Shown here one piece after another: positions 36,981 to 46,311 of a stretch of DNA of 64,000 bases. A model generated the notes under the pieces. It searched no databases. It was given only the letters and a program-made list of their open reading frames with translations, and was not told the origin of the DNA. Made by a program: the position numbers and the translations under genes. This stretch comes from Halobacillus halophilus DSM 2266 (GTDB lineage Bacteria > Bacillota > Bacilli > Bacillales > Halobacillaceae): the NCBI RefSeq assembly GCF_000284515.1, contig NC_017668.1:1240001-1304000 (forward strand), in the 5' to 3' direction. The stretch's first letter is position 1. The number at the start of each line of letters is the position of its first letter.

Positions 36981-37528
36981 GAGGTACCATCTCCTTGGAA
37001 AGAATCAAAGTATTGAGCTATGGAATGTCTGATTTCATTTTGAACCTGATTAACAAGACCAGCTTCATCCAAGTCTGGATTTTGGTTCTTATAGTGTTCT
37101 ACCCTTTGAGGAAGTTGTTTCCTTACATCGGCAATAATCTGCTCCTTATGGTGATCCGTGACAGGAATATCGTGATCGCGGGTATATTGATTCATCCACT
37201 GGGGAATGTCTGTGTTCATGTATTTTTGCAATTGGTGAAGGACGGGATCCTGCTGAGAAGTCATTTGACCCTGGTTTGCATAAAAGTCACCGATATCTGC
37301 CGCATCGCTTCCATTCGGAGTTAGTCCAATTTGCAAAGTTCCTTCCAACGTATCGATCTTCAACTGGTCAAAATGATACTCTATTTTTTCAATGACGGTC
37401 TTAGGGCTCTCATTCATTTGAAGCTGTTCGATTTTCTGCGTCAATTGATTGATCAGCTGCTGCTGGTTTTCCATGTGCTTCATAACCTGCTGAACCCAAG
37501 ACTGCCATGATTGGTAATTGTTGTTCAA
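36977..37528 (-). CDS. gerPC: Spore germination protein GerPC
   Basis: 183 residues. The N-terminal third is a coiled coil (VMKHMENQQQLINQLTQKIE and onwards), followed by the conserved KIEYHFDQLKIDTLEGTLQI and GLTPNG segments. It is the largest GerP member and probably the scaffold. It lies 42 bp after gerPB and overlaps gerPD. Confidence 0.92.
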   Translation of the reverse strand: MNNNYQSWQSWVQQVMKHMENQQQLINQLTQKIEQLQMNESPKTVIEKIEYHFDQLKIDTLEGTLQIGLTPNGSDAADIGDFYANQGQMTSQQDPVLHQLQKYMNTDIPQWMNQYTRDHDIPVTDHHKEQIIADVRKQLPQRVEHYKNQNPDLDEAGLVNQVQNEIRHSIAQYFDSFQGDGTS

Positions 37529-37570
37529 ATGAGATCACCCCCTGTTTAACTTTATGCACAATATACAAGA

Positions 37571-37798
37571 CTATGATATGGAAAGTGGAACGAGAGAAGG
37601 ACCTTCGGCTTCCGGAATGTCTACGGTGCCTTCTGCCGGCGTGGCAGCCGGCGCAGCGGATTGAAAAGCTCCTGTATTATATAGGTCAGCTTTGGCTTGA
37701 ATAACTCCTGAGCTGCCAATTTGAACAATGGAAGAATTAGCCACGGTGCCGATACGCAGTACATGAATGCAGATGGACTGGTGGACGGTAATGTTCAT
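37571..37798 (-). CDS. gerPB: Spore germination protein GerPB
   Basis: 75 residues: MNITVHQSICIHVLRIGTVA, then SSIVQIGSSGVIQAKADLYN and a Pro/Ala-rich tail. It matches GerPB. The gap to gerPA is 11 bp. Confidence 0.93.
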   Translation of the reverse strand: MNITVHQSICIHVLRIGTVANSSIVQIGSSGVIQAKADLYNTGAFQSAAPAATPAEGTVDIPEAEGPSLVPLSIS

Positions 37799-37809
37799 GA
37801 AGCATCCTC

Positions 37810-38031
37810 CTAGGAATCGTTAATTAAGGATTGGTCAATCATCTCCTGGTCATTGACATAGGTGTTGGAGTTGTTAATATCAATATTTATTCCACTCCCT
37901 GTGTTGAATGACCCGCCGCCAGCAAATGTTTTTACCCAGGCTTGTGGTGCCATATTATACACGTCGCCAATGTTGAATATACTGGAACTGGATAAGGACG
38001 TCACATTTACGGCTCCTACTTTTGCCGGCAT
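37810..38031 (-). CDS. gerPA: Spore germination protein GerPA
   Basis: 73 residues, starting MPAKVGAVNVTSLSSSSIFN with GDVYNMAPQ and a GGGSFNTGSG loop. It is related to GerPF at the other end of the operon. First gene of gerPA-PB-PC-PD-PE-PF; AAAGGAG precedes the ATG. Confidence 0.94.
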   Translation of the reverse strand: MPAKVGAVNVTSLSSSSIFNIGDVYNMAPQAWVKTFAGGGSFNTGSGINIDINNSNTYVNDQEMIDQSLINDS

Positions 38032-38048
38032 TTAAAAACTCCTTTCTT

Positions 38049-38057
38049 TATTTTATG
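38049..38057 (-). promoter_or_regulatory. Sigma-K-like -10 box of the gerP operon
   Basis: On the minus strand CATAAAATA fits the sigma-K -10 consensus CATAnnnTA, 18 bp before the gerPA start codon. The gerP operon is mother-cell expressed under sigma-K in bacilli. The -35 AC is not at the expected spacing and the site is very close to the ribosome site, so this is tentative. Confidence 0.35.
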
Positions 38058-38116
38058 AAACGCAATTGTCTAAATAACAGAATAAAAGTAAAATAAAGCT
38101 AACAGGGGGAATAAAC

Positions 38117-39307
38117 ATGAATTCGAAGGCATCGCCATTAGGTGAATCAGAACGATTAAACTGGATTGATGCTGCACGCGGGCTTGCCATTTTAGGAATC
38201 TTTATGGTGAATGTGCCAGCCTTTAATGCTCCCTATTTCTTATACGGGGGAGCAGCTCAAGCCTGGGATTCATCATTGAGTCATACTGTGCAGGCGATCA
38301 TTGATATCTTTTTTCAAGCAAGTTTTTATACATTATTTTCTTTTATGTTTGGATTTGGCATGCAGATGATGAAAGACAGGCTGGATGAGAAGAATCTCGA
38401 TTATCGCCCGATCATATTTAAAAGATTGGTGGTATTGATCGGCTTTGGGTTAGTCCACTCCTTTCTGATCTGGCATGGGGATATTCTGCTTTCTTATGGA
38501 ATACTCGGACTTACTTTATTCGCGTTTTTCCATCTATCGACAACTGGGCTTTTGGTCGTGGCTTATAGTATGCTTGCGTTTCTTGTCCTGCCAATGACTC
38601 TTGCCCTCTACTCGATTCGCGGACGGCTGCAGGGGATTGTTGAACAGGAATCGATTAATGAAGCTATAGCTAACTACGGCACAGGGAGTCTAACCGAAAT
38701 ATGGCAGCAGAATGCCTCTGACTGGCTGTATGCCAACCATGTTGCTAATCTGCCATTTTTGGCACTCAGCCTGCTTCCCATGTTTTTATTTGGTTTATAT
38801 GTGTGCCGTAAGCGCTGGCTCCACGAACCTGCTGCTCATTTGGGGAGTATTAAAAAAGTGTGGGCCATGACAGGCGTCCTGTTTCTCATTTTTAAGGCAG
38901 GTCCTCATCTCTATGGTAATCCTGAGTGGGTCGGAATTATGCAGGACAGCGTCGGGGGAACCGCCTCAGCCATATTTTATGTGCTGTCGGTTACGTTATT
39001 GTTCCGGACAAAGTCAGGAGCAAGGTTTTTGCATCCATTGACGTGGATTGGAAGAATGTCGTTATCCAATTATATTCTTCAGTCGCTTGTATGTTTTGTC
39101 CTTTTTTATTCGGTGGGCTTCGGTCTCTACGGACAGGTACCACCTATTATGAGCGTAATGATTGTGGTGGTGGTTTACACGTTGCAGATCTTCGCAAGCA
39201 GAGCATGGCTCAAAAGATACCGTTATGGTCCTCTTGAGTGGTTGTGGAGGACGTTAACTTATGGGAAGAGACAACCGCTGAAACGTAAACAGACAGCTGC
39301 TTCTTAA
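38117..39307 (+). CDS. DUF418-domain membrane protein
   Basis: A 396-residue polytopic membrane protein, about ten helices. The N-terminal LNWIDAARGLAILGIFMVN and the C-terminal GRMSLSNYILQSLVC are the signatures of the DUF418 (YeiB) family, distantly related to membrane acyltransferases. The function is unknown. It opens a three-gene operon with gaps of 17 bp and -4 bp. ATG follows AGGGGGAA. Confidence 0.9.
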   Translation: MNSKASPLGESERLNWIDAARGLAILGIFMVNVPAFNAPYFLYGGAAQAWDSSLSHTVQAIIDIFFQASFYTLFSFMFGFGMQMMKDRLDEKNLDYRPIIFKRLVVLIGFGLVHSFLIWHGDILLSYGILGLTLFAFFHLSTTGLLVVAYSMLAFLVLPMTLALYSIRGRLQGIVEQESINEAIANYGTGSLTEIWQQNASDWLYANHVANLPFLALSLLPMFLFGLYVCRKRWLHEPAAHLGSIKKVWAMTGVLFLIFKAGPHLYGNPEWVGIMQDSVGGTASAIFYVLSVTLLFRTKSGARFLHPLTWIGRMSLSNYILQSLVCFVLFYSVGFGLYGQVPPIMSVMIVVVVYTLQIFASRAWLKRYRYGPLEWLWRTLTYGKRQPLKRKQTAAS

Positions 39308-39324
39308 AAAGAGGGGGACACATC

Positions 39325-40524
39325 ATGAAACGTGAAGAGCTCATCAAAGAAAGCAAGGAATGGGTGGAAGAACGAATAATATCGGAAGAGCAGAGGGAGC
39401 AGCTGCTGGAGCGCTACCCGGCCCGTCAGCACAAACCTCTGCTGCTGACCTTTGCTGCCATCTTCATAGGCCTTGGATTTCTGACGTTTATAGCTTCCAA
39501 TTGGTCCGCGATCTCGGATATCTTTCGAATGGCCATTATTATCGGAAGTTTACTAGCCTTCTATATTTCAGGTGAGCAAATTTACAGGAAGCACTCCAAT
39601 CGCTTAGGAGAAAGTCTAATGCTCATTGCTCTTATGATATTTGGAGCAGGGATCTTTTTGACGGGGCAAATGTATCATTTTACTTCATTCAGTGCCCTGC
39701 CATTCTTTATTTGGTCCATTGCCGCATTCAGCTTGTATCTCTTATGTAAAGAAACGCCTTTCTTTATAGCTGCAGTTATTCTAACTACGGTGGGTCAGGT
39801 GTACAGTGGGGTCACTTTTGGTGAATTTCACATCTGGACTGGGTTGCTTTTCATCCTTGGTCTAGGGTGGTTTACGGCGCAGGGGCAGCGGACGGATTAT
39901 TCGGTCTGGTTCGGAGCGGGTTACTTGATTCAAAGTCTCGTCTTCGTTGTCAGCAGCGGTTTTCCTTATTACTGGCTCGTTAATCTGATTCTCTTTCTTT
40001 ATTTATTCGATGATGCAGCGGCTGGAAAAGGGCAGCTGCGTGTGCTCAAAACGTTCAGTGTTATTTCAGTCTTTTTGATTTTAGTATTTCAAGTCTTCTT
40101 TCTTGGAGAAGGTTTTATAGAAGTCCAGACGGAATCCTCTTTCTATTTCTTTATTGTATGGGCCGTCTTTTTCGTAGGAGCTGTGGTCCGGTCCGCGATG
40201 AGTTCAACGAATTACTATTGGATTGATCTGTTATTGTTTTTGCCGGTCTTCCGATTCGATTTCGCTGACGGGCTGTCGCTCGGTATTTTGTTTGTCTATT
40301 CTTTGCTGTGGCTAACTTCCGGCTATCAGCAGAGTGTGGCACGGTGGGTAAACAAAGGGACCGCTGCACTTCTGGCTACGACCTTTATAGCTTATTTCCA
40401 GCTAGCCTGGGACTTCATGAGCCGCTCTCTTTTCTTTTTTATTGGAGGAATTCTACTGTTTGCCTTGAGCTTCTTCCTTGAAAGGAAACGAAGACAAGTG
40501 AGCAAAGGGGAGGTAACGCCATGA
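39325..40524 (+). CDS. DUF2157-domain membrane protein
   Basis: 399 residues. A soluble N-terminal helical part (1-38, EELIKESKEWVEERIIS) precedes about ten to twelve membrane helices. The pattern PLLLTFAAIFIGLGFLTFIA followed by SNW is typical of DUF2157 proteins, which usually sit next to a GDYXXLXY protein, as here. The function is unknown; a role in the envelope is inferred. Confidence 0.87.
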   Translation: MKREELIKESKEWVEERIISEEQREQLLERYPARQHKPLLLTFAAIFIGLGFLTFIASNWSAISDIFRMAIIIGSLLAFYISGEQIYRKHSNRLGESLMLIALMIFGAGIFLTGQMYHFTSFSALPFFIWSIAAFSLYLLCKETPFFIAAVILTTVGQVYSGVTFGEFHIWTGLLFILGLGWFTAQGQRTDYSVWFGAGYLIQSLVFVVSSGFPYYWLVNLILFLYLFDDAAAGKGQLRVLKTFSVISVFLILVFQVFFLGEGFIEVQTESSFYFFIVWAVFFVGAVVRSAMSSTNYYWIDLLLFLPVFRFDFADGLSLGILFVYSLLWLTSGYQQSVARWVNKGTAALLATTFIAYFQLAWDFMSRSLFFFIGGILLFALSFFLERKRRQVSKGEVTP

Positions 40525-41033
40525 AGCGCATTTGGTTTTACGTCATTGTCTGCCTCCAGGCTCTGTTTCTCATTCTGATGTCCATGTCTTACTATACAAT
40601 GGATGAATGGGGCGAATCCATACGTTTAAAAACGGCTCCTGTAGATCCACGAGACCCTTTTTATGGTGATTATGTGACATTATCATACGAGGTGGAACTG
40701 GTTCCTACAGATAAATGGAATATTTCCTCTGATATAGCCTCTGGAGAAAAAGTTTATTTGCTGCTCGAACCTGGTGAAAATGATCTTTATACACTTGTTC
40801 AGGCTACCGTTGAGAAACCTGATGTGAGCGGGGCGGAGGTAGTCCTTCCTGCCCGTCTTGACTGGCATGATCCTCAAAGGGGAGTGTATATGGTGGATAT
40901 CGGTATGGAGCGTTATTTTATTGAGGAAGGCACAGGTCGGCAATATGAACAAAACAGGGAGGATCTGATTGTGGAAGTCATCGTGGCTCCCTGGGGACAG
41001 AAAAAGATTGATTCTGTAACGACGGCAGAGTAA
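40521..41033 (+). CDS. GDYXXLXY-domain membrane-anchored protein
   Basis: 170 residues with an N-terminal signal anchor (4-24). The naming motif is GDYVTLSYEV (about residue 48), preceded by DPRDPFY. The rest is a beta-rich extracytoplasmic domain. Its ATG overlaps the DUF2157 stop by four bases, so the pair is translationally coupled. These two families co-occur widely; the role is unknown. Confidence 0.9.
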   Translation: MKRIWFYVIVCLQALFLILMSMSYYTMDEWGESIRLKTAPVDPRDPFYGDYVTLSYEVELVPTDKWNISSDIASGEKVYLLLEPGENDLYTLVQATVEKPDVSGAEVVLPARLDWHDPQRGVYMVDIGMERYFIEEGTGRQYEQNREDLIVEVIVAPWGQKKIDSVTTAE

Positions 41034-41038
41034 ATAAT

Positions 41039-41073
41039 GAGCGCTTTTCCTAAAGGGAAGAGCGCTCTTTTTG
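41039..41073 (+). terminator. Terminator of the DUF418-DUF2157-GDYXXLXY operon
   Basis: GAGCGCTTTTCC, TAAA, GGGAAGAGCGCTC then T; a stable stem with one slip. Confidence 0.8.
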
Positions 41074-41178
41074 GTCAGTTGGCTGGATAAAATCTGAAGC
41101 GAGCAAAGTGGATTACCCGCCCACTAAATCCCAAAGATTTCACCGAGTCTCTATTAAGTAAGAGACTTATTCAACAAT

Positions 41179-41725
41179 AGGGCCGGATTGTTGAAGACTC
41201 AGTTTCGAGATAAATTGGGCCCGTTACGCTGTGAGGAGGGGGCTGGTGGGGAAATAACTCGCTTTCCTATGGGGGAACGGTGAGCTTCCTCGCTCGTTTC
41301 ACTCCCTGCGGGATCTCACCTAGTTCCTTCTCCCATGGGAGTCTCGCCATTTCCCCACCAACCCAGCTGAGTGAGAATAACGGACCCTTCCATAAAAGTG
41401 AATGCTCTCCTTCTAAATAGGCCTTGATTGCTTCTATGACAAGCTTTTTTACATCGTTCTAGCATGAAAATACACTCCTTATCCCATGCTTATTCTCACC
41501 AAGCAGACAGGGGATTTAGTGGTTTCGAGTTTCTGATTCGGCCAGGTCCGGAGGGGGACGATGTAGACTCCTGTGGGATGAACATGATCGGTAAGATCCC
41601 GCAGGGCTGTGAAGCCCGAGGAAGCTTACCACATGCCCACGGAAAGCGAAATCGTCCCCCTCCGGACCTAATTCTCTCAAAAGTCTCGAAACTGAGTCTT
41701 CAAGTAATGGGAGCTTTACTGTAAG
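41179..41725. repeat. Palindromic composite element, copy D (type 1 end, Y, linker, X, type 2 end)
   Basis: The cleanest copy in this phase. Left end AGGGCCGGATTGTTGAAGAC and TCAGTTTCGAGAT, right end GTCTCGAAACTGAGTCTTCA then AGTAATGGGAGCTTTAC. The outer left flank adds TTCAACAAT, which pairs with ATTGTTGAA inside the end. Y is 41242-41361, framed by CTGGTGGGGAAAT and ATTTCCCCACCA. X is 41545-41670, framed by GGTCCGGAGGGGGACGAT and ATCGTCCCCCTCCGGACC, a perfect 18-bp inverted pair. Confidence 0.85.
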
Positions 41726-41745
41726 ATTTCATCGGGCGAAGTAAG

Positions 41746-41783
41746 AAAAAAGCCTGGAGAGAAAGTTTTCTCTCCAGGCTTTT
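41746..41783. terminator. Terminator of rocD
   Basis: AAAAAGCCTGGAGAGAAA and TTTCTCTCCAGGCTTTT, nearly without loop, convergent with copy D. Confidence 0.85.
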
Positions 41784-41788
41784 GGGTT

Positions 41789-42985
41789 TTATTGACTAAG
41801 AACTTCTTTAATTTGAGTAATCGCCCATTCAAGATCCTCTTTTTCAATGATAAGAGGAGGACCGAAACGAATGACGTTTTCGTGTGTTTCCTTACAAAGC
41901 AGTCCTTTAGCTTTCAACTCTTCACAGTAGCCGCGCGCAGGTTCTGTCATTTCAACGCCAATGAACAGACCTTTACCACGTACTTCCTTGATCTTCGGAT
42001 TATCGATTGACTGCAGTTCTTTCTTCATGTATTCCCCGAGTTCAAGAGAACGTTCGGCCAGATTTTCTTCTTCAAGTACATCGAGAGAAGCAACAGATAC
42101 AGCGCAGGCTAATGGATTTCCGCCGAATGTAGATCCGTGAGAACCTGGGTTAAAGACGCCCAGTACTTCTTTGTTGGCTACTACGCAGGAAATAGGGAAG
42201 ACCCCGCCGCCAAGAGCTTTACCGAGAATTAACATGTCAGGACTTACATCTTCCCAGTCGCAGGCAAACATTTTACCGCTTCGGCCAAGACCTGCCTGGA
42301 TTTCATCAGCTATGAAAAGCACGTTGTTTTCCTGACAAACCTCATAAGCTTCTTTCAGAAATCCTTCTGGAGGGATAACAATACCCGCTTCACCCTGGAT
42401 CGGTTCAAACAAGAAGCCGGCTGTGTTTTCAGTGATGGCTTCTTTAAGAGCTTCTACATCACCGTAAGGAATCAATTTAATTCCTGGAAGCGTTGGACCG
42501 AATCCGCGCTTGTATTCTTCTTCTGAAGAGAGAGATACGGCTGTCATTGTTCTTCCGTGGAAGTTACCGGTACAGGCGATGATTTCGGCTTGATTGTCTT
42601 CTACTTTCTTCACATCATAAGCCCACCGTCTAGCTGCTTTAACAGCTGTTTCAACGGCCTCTGCTCCTGTATTCATTGGAAGAGCCATTTCCTTATTGGT
42701 AATTTTACAAATCTTCTCATACCAGGGTCCAAGCTGGTCGTTATGGAAAGCTCGGGAAGTTAAGGTGACCCGGTCTGCCTGGTCTTTTAATGCTTGAATA
42801 ATTCTTGGATGACGGTGCCCCTGATTCACTGCAGAGTAAGCGCTTAACATATCCATGTAGCGGTTACCTTCTGGATCCTCTACCCATACGCCTTCCGCTT
42901 TCGATACAACGATCGGAAGTGGATGATAGTTTTTGGCACCATATTCTTGTGTTTGATCAATGATTTCTTGACTGTTTACTGACAT
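41789..42985 (-). CDS. rocD: Ornithine aminotransferase
   Basis: A 398-residue class III PLP enzyme that moves the delta-amino group of ornithine to 2-oxoglutarate, giving glutamate semialdehyde, which leads to proline and glutamate. [30 protein letters not shown] and [13 protein letters not shown] are typical. The PLP lysine is in [18 protein letters not shown] at 42985 lies 5 bases after GGAGGG, giving the usual family length; 21 upstream in-frame codons are rejected. It stands alone, not in a roc operon. In a halophile it could feed proline synthesis (inference). Confidence 0.94.
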   Translation of the reverse strand: MSVNSQEIIDQTQEYGAKNYHPLPIVVSKAEGVWVEDPEGNRYMDMLSAYSAVNQGHRHPRIIQALKDQADRVTLTSRAFHNDQLGPWYEKICKITNKEMALPMNTGAEAVETAVKAARRWAYDVKKVEDNQAEIIACTGNFHGRTMTAVSLSSEEEYKRGFGPTLPGIKLIPYGDVEALKEAITENTAGFLFEPIQGEAGIVIPPEGFLKEAYEVCQENNVLFIADEIQAGLGRSGKMFACDWEDVSPDMLILGKALGGGVFPISCVVANKEVLGVFNPGSHGSTFGGNPLACAVSVASLDVLEEENLAERSLELGEYMKKELQSIDNPKIKEVRGKGLFIGVEMTEPARGYCEELKAKGLLCKETHENVIRFGPPLIIEKEDLEWAITQIKEVLSQ

Positions 42986-43130
42986 GATATCCCTCCAATT
43001 ACATTTCAATCTTTTATTATTATAACAGGTTTGTTTTATTATTCTCACCCTTCCAAGGTACTTATTGGTAGGAAATTTTGACGGACTCGTGCTATTATAT
43101 CCGTAGATTCATGTAAAAGGAGGAAGAACA

Positions 43131-43490
43131 TTGGCACATCTACATATTACCTCATGGGTAATCGCATTTGTTTTAGTGGGACTTGTTACAACATTTGCCC
43201 GGAGCGGTAATGATAAAGGGGCAAAAATATCCCATATGATTCTGCGGGCGGACTACTTATTGATTCTTTATTCAGGAGGATCGCTCTTTGCAAGTTACGC
43301 GAACTACGGCGGACTGATTATTTTCAAGGTTTTAGTCGGCTTGTGGACGATCGTGGCTATGGAAATGGCATGCGTGAAGTATAAGAAAAAGAAACCAGCT
43401 GCCATTTGGTGGGCGCAGCTGTTAATAGCAGGAGCCATCGCAATTATTTTAGGCTTTGGATTCCTTGGAGCAGGCATACTTCCTGCTTAA
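43131..43490 (+). CDS. yisL: YisL family membrane protein (UPF0344)
   Basis: 119 residues with four membrane helices. The start AHLHITSWVIAFVLV and the GAKISHMILRADYLLILYSG segment are the UPF0344/DUF1516 signature. Function unknown. The start is TTG at 43131, 7 bases after GGAGG. yisL is followed by asnO in this neighbourhood of B. subtilis as well. Confidence 0.92.
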   Translation: MAHLHITSWVIAFVLVGLVTTFARSGNDKGAKISHMILRADYLLILYSGGSLFASYANYGGLIIFKVLVGLWTIVAMEMACVKYKKKKPAAIWWAQLLIAGAIAIILGFGFLGAGILPA

Positions 43491-43491
43491 T

Positions 43492-43533
43492 AAAAAAAGC
43501 GGCAAGCCTTGTACAGGCTTTGCCGCTTTTTTT
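43492..43533 (+). terminator. Terminator of yisL
   Basis: AAAAAAAGCGGCAAGCC, loop TTGTACA, GGCTTTGCCGCTTTTTTTT. Confidence 0.88.
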
Positions 43534-43602
43534 GGGGGATTTTCTACTGTCCTAGAATGAGCTCCGCTACTTGGGGGGTAACGGGTGATATCCTTTATCA
43601 TT

Positions 43603-43622
43603 TATAATGATAATCATTCTCA
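43603..43622 (+). promoter_or_regulatory. Fur-box-like site upstream of asnO
   Basis: TGATAATCATTCTCA (43608-43622) matches the 7-1-7 Fur consensus TGATAATnATTATCA at 13 of 14 fixed positions. It overlaps the TATAAT at 43603-43608, a possible -10 box without a good -35. If real, iron would repress the downstream asparagine synthetase, which is not expected. Confidence 0.5.
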
Positions 43623-43729
43623 CTTATGTTGTCAAGCAGAACTTTTTAATAAGCGGCGAGTCACTGTCATATAGTAAGCTATGATGTGTTTTTTCTGATT
43701 CAGCTTACTTTAAAGGATGGTGAAGCTTA

Positions 43730-45571
43730 ATGTGCGGTATTGTGGGTTGGATTGATTACAAAAATAAAGTGCAGAATAAAACCCCTCTTTTAGAAAGGAT
43801 GGCCGATACCATCCGGCACCGTGGTCCAGACGATTATCAAACGTGGCTGGATGGGCCGGCAGCTTTCGGACACCAGCGTCTAATTGTTGTAGACCCGAAC
43901 GGCGGGAAACAGCCGATGGTACGGGAGGCACATGACGAACAGTATGTGCTTTGCTATAACGGTGAGTTATATAATACGGATGAAGTACGAGATACATTAA
44001 AAGCGAAAGGCTGGACGTTCCGCTCTCATTCGGATACGGAGGTTGTCCTTGTCAGTTTTATGGAGTGGGGCAGAGAATGCGTGGAGCGATTAAACGGTAT
44101 TTTCGCCTTCAGTATTTGGGAGAAAAAGAGAAAGCGTCTGTTTTTAGCTAGAGACCGGCTCGGGGTTAAGCCATTGTTTGTTCGTCATCAGCCGGATGGT
44201 CTGATGTTTGCTTCTGAGATGAAAGCCATCCTTGCCCATCCGGACGTAGAAGCAAGGGTTGGAGCGGAAGGAATTCAGGAAATTCTTACGCTTGGACCTT
44301 CGAGAACACCGGGGCACGGCATTTTTGAAACGTTGCAGGAACTTCGTCCAGGTCACCGGGCGTTTTGGGAAAAAGGAAAGCTTTCGATCGAGCGTTACTG
44401 GAATGTGAAGAGCGCCGAGCACACCGACACATGGGATGAGACCGTAGCACGTGTGAGGGAGTTATTTATTGATGCTTCCGAACGGCAGCTCGTTTCGGAT
44501 GTAACACTAGGTACTTTTTTATCGGGCGGGGTGGACTCAAGTGCCATTACGGCTGTAGCCGCTGAAAAATACAAAAATGAACAAAAGGGCGCGCTGCAGA
44601 CCTTTTCGATTGATTATAAAGATCAGGATAAATTCTTTAAGAAGAGCGCTTTTCAGCCGGACCGTGATGAAGCTTATATTAAGAAAGTCTCAAGCCAGCA
44701 TCAGACCCGTCATTACGTGATGGAAGCGACGCCTGAAGACCTAATATCAAGGCTGAAGCAGGCCGTAACACTACGGGATTTGCCAGGGATGGCAGATGTT
44801 GATTCCTCATTGCTGTGGTTTTGTGAACAAATTAAAAAACATGTAACGGTTGCGTTGTCAGGGGAATGCGCTGATGAAATATTTGGAGGCTATCCGTGGT
44901 TTTATAGAAAAGAAGATCAGGAGCGAAAAGGATTTCCTTGGATCCGGTCCTTAGATGAACGAATGAATTTAGTAAAAACGGATGTTAGTCAGAGTGTGAA
45001 TATGGAAGCGTACATGTTGAAACGTTATCAGGAGACGATCGATGAAACGCCGGTTCTTGCAGGAGAAGACGAAAAAGCGGTGAAACACCGACAGATGTCT
45101 TACCTCAATATGAACTGGTTTATGCAGACGCTCCTTGAGCGTAAGGACCGGATGAGTATGGGGGCAAGCCTTGAGGTTCGTGTACCTTTCAGCGATCATC
45201 GTCTGGTGGAATATGCGTGGAATATTCCGTGGAGCATGAAATTTCACGGGGATCAGGAAAAAGGTTTGCTTCGTGAAGCGTTGCGCGGCGTACTTCCTGA
45301 TGAAGTGCTGTTCCGAAAGAAAAATCCATATCCAAAAACGTTTCACCCCGCTTATACAAAAGCCGTCTGTACATGGATGAATGAAATAGTAGCCGATGCG
45401 AATGCTCCACTGTTCGATCTTTTCGACCGTAAAAAAGTGAGGAAGCTTAATGATTCAGAAGGTCAGGCGATCGGAGCCCCATGGTTTGGTCAGTTAATGA
45501 CAGGACCACAGCTAATCGCTCACCTCTGTCAAATTAATTATTGGCTCAAAACCTATCACGTACGTTTGTAA
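43730..45571 (+). CDS. asnO: Asparagine synthetase (glutamine-hydrolysing), AsnO-like
   Basis: A 613-residue enzyme. The N-terminal glutaminase begins MCGIVGWIDY, with Cys2 as nucleophile after Met removal, and includes RHRGPDDY and CYNGELYN. The synthetase domain has the PP-loop FLSGGVDSS (about 261-269) and SGECADEIFGGYPWFY. It makes asparagine from aspartate, ATP and glutamine. B. subtilis has three paralogues; AsnO (YisO), next to yisL, works in sporulation, and the shared position supports that name. GGATGGTG precedes ATG. Confidence 0.92.
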   Translation: MCGIVGWIDYKNKVQNKTPLLERMADTIRHRGPDDYQTWLDGPAAFGHQRLIVVDPNGGKQPMVREAHDEQYVLCYNGELYNTDEVRDTLKAKGWTFRSHSDTEVVLVSFMEWGRECVERLNGIFAFSIWEKKRKRLFLARDRLGVKPLFVRHQPDGLMFASEMKAILAHPDVEARVGAEGIQEILTLGPSRTPGHGIFETLQELRPGHRAFWEKGKLSIERYWNVKSAEHTDTWDETVARVRELFIDASERQLVSDVTLGTFLSGGVDSSAITAVAAEKYKNEQKGALQTFSIDYKDQDKFFKKSAFQPDRDEAYIKKVSSQHQTRHYVMEATPEDLISRLKQAVTLRDLPGMADVDSSLLWFCEQIKKHVTVALSGECADEIFGGYPWFYRKEDQERKGFPWIRSLDERMNLVKTDVSQSVNMEAYMLKRYQETIDETPVLAGEDEKAVKHRQMSYLNMNWFMQTLLERKDRMSMGASLEVRVPFSDHRLVEYAWNIPWSMKFHGDQEKGLLREALRGVLPDEVLFRKKNPYPKTFHPAYTKAVCTWMNEIVADANAPLFDLFDRKKVRKLNDSEGQAIGAPWFGQLMTGPQLIAHLCQINYWLKTYHVRL

Positions 45572-45600
45572 AAAGCTACAAAATCTCAGTTGTTCTTACA

Positions 45601-46140
45601 GTAAAGCTTCCAATACTTGAAGACTCATTTTCGAGATAAATGGGTCCGTTACGTTAGATGGATAAGGGTTGGTGGGGAAATAACTCGCTTTCCTGTGGGG
45701 GAACTGGTGAGCCTCCTCAGTCGTTTCACTCCCTGTGGGGTCTCACCTAGATCCTTCTCCCACGGGAGTCTCGCCATTTCCCACCAGCCCAGCCGAGTCA
45801 GAATAACGGACGCTATTATAAGAGAGGATGCTCTCCTTCTTAATCGGTCCTAAATGCTTTTGTGACAGTCTATTTCACATCGTTAAAGCATGAAATTAGC
45901 CTCTTGATCCCATGCTTTTTTTTCATGAACCCATCGATGTCTTAAATGATTTCGAGTTTCTGATTTTGGCCAGGTCCGAAGGGGGACGATGCAGACTCCT
46001 GCAGGATGAACATGATCGGTGAGATCCCGCAGGGCTGTTAAGCCCGAGGAAGCTCAGCACATGCCCGCGGAAAGCGAAATCGTCCCCCGCAGGACCTTTC
46101 CTCTCATAAAATATCTCGAAAAGAATTTTATACAGACTCA
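45601..46140. repeat. Palindromic composite element, copy E (type 2 end, Y, linker, X, worn type 1 end)
   Basis: The left end GTAAAGCTTCCAATACTTGA is the type 2 end seen at the right of copy D. Y is 45668-45789, framed by GGTTGGTGGGGAAAT and ATTTCCCACCAGCC. X is 45970-46090, starting at AGGTCCGAAGGGGGACGAT. The right end (ATCTCGAAAAGAATTTTATA) is worn. Read from its other side it has the same phase as copy G. No gene is evident from 45572 to 46311 apart from this element. Confidence 0.78.
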
Positions 46141-46311
46141 AATTTTACAACCGCATGGCTTTAGCAGCTGTGCGTTTTTTTATGTGGAGGCGCCTGTAAA
46201 TGTGACCATTGTATGTATTATTGAGAATTGATGCCGAGTACAATTGACGGGGAAGGCCTGGAAAGGATAATCTAAGAGAGTTACCTTTATTAGAAAGAAA
46301 GGAGAGCGGCC

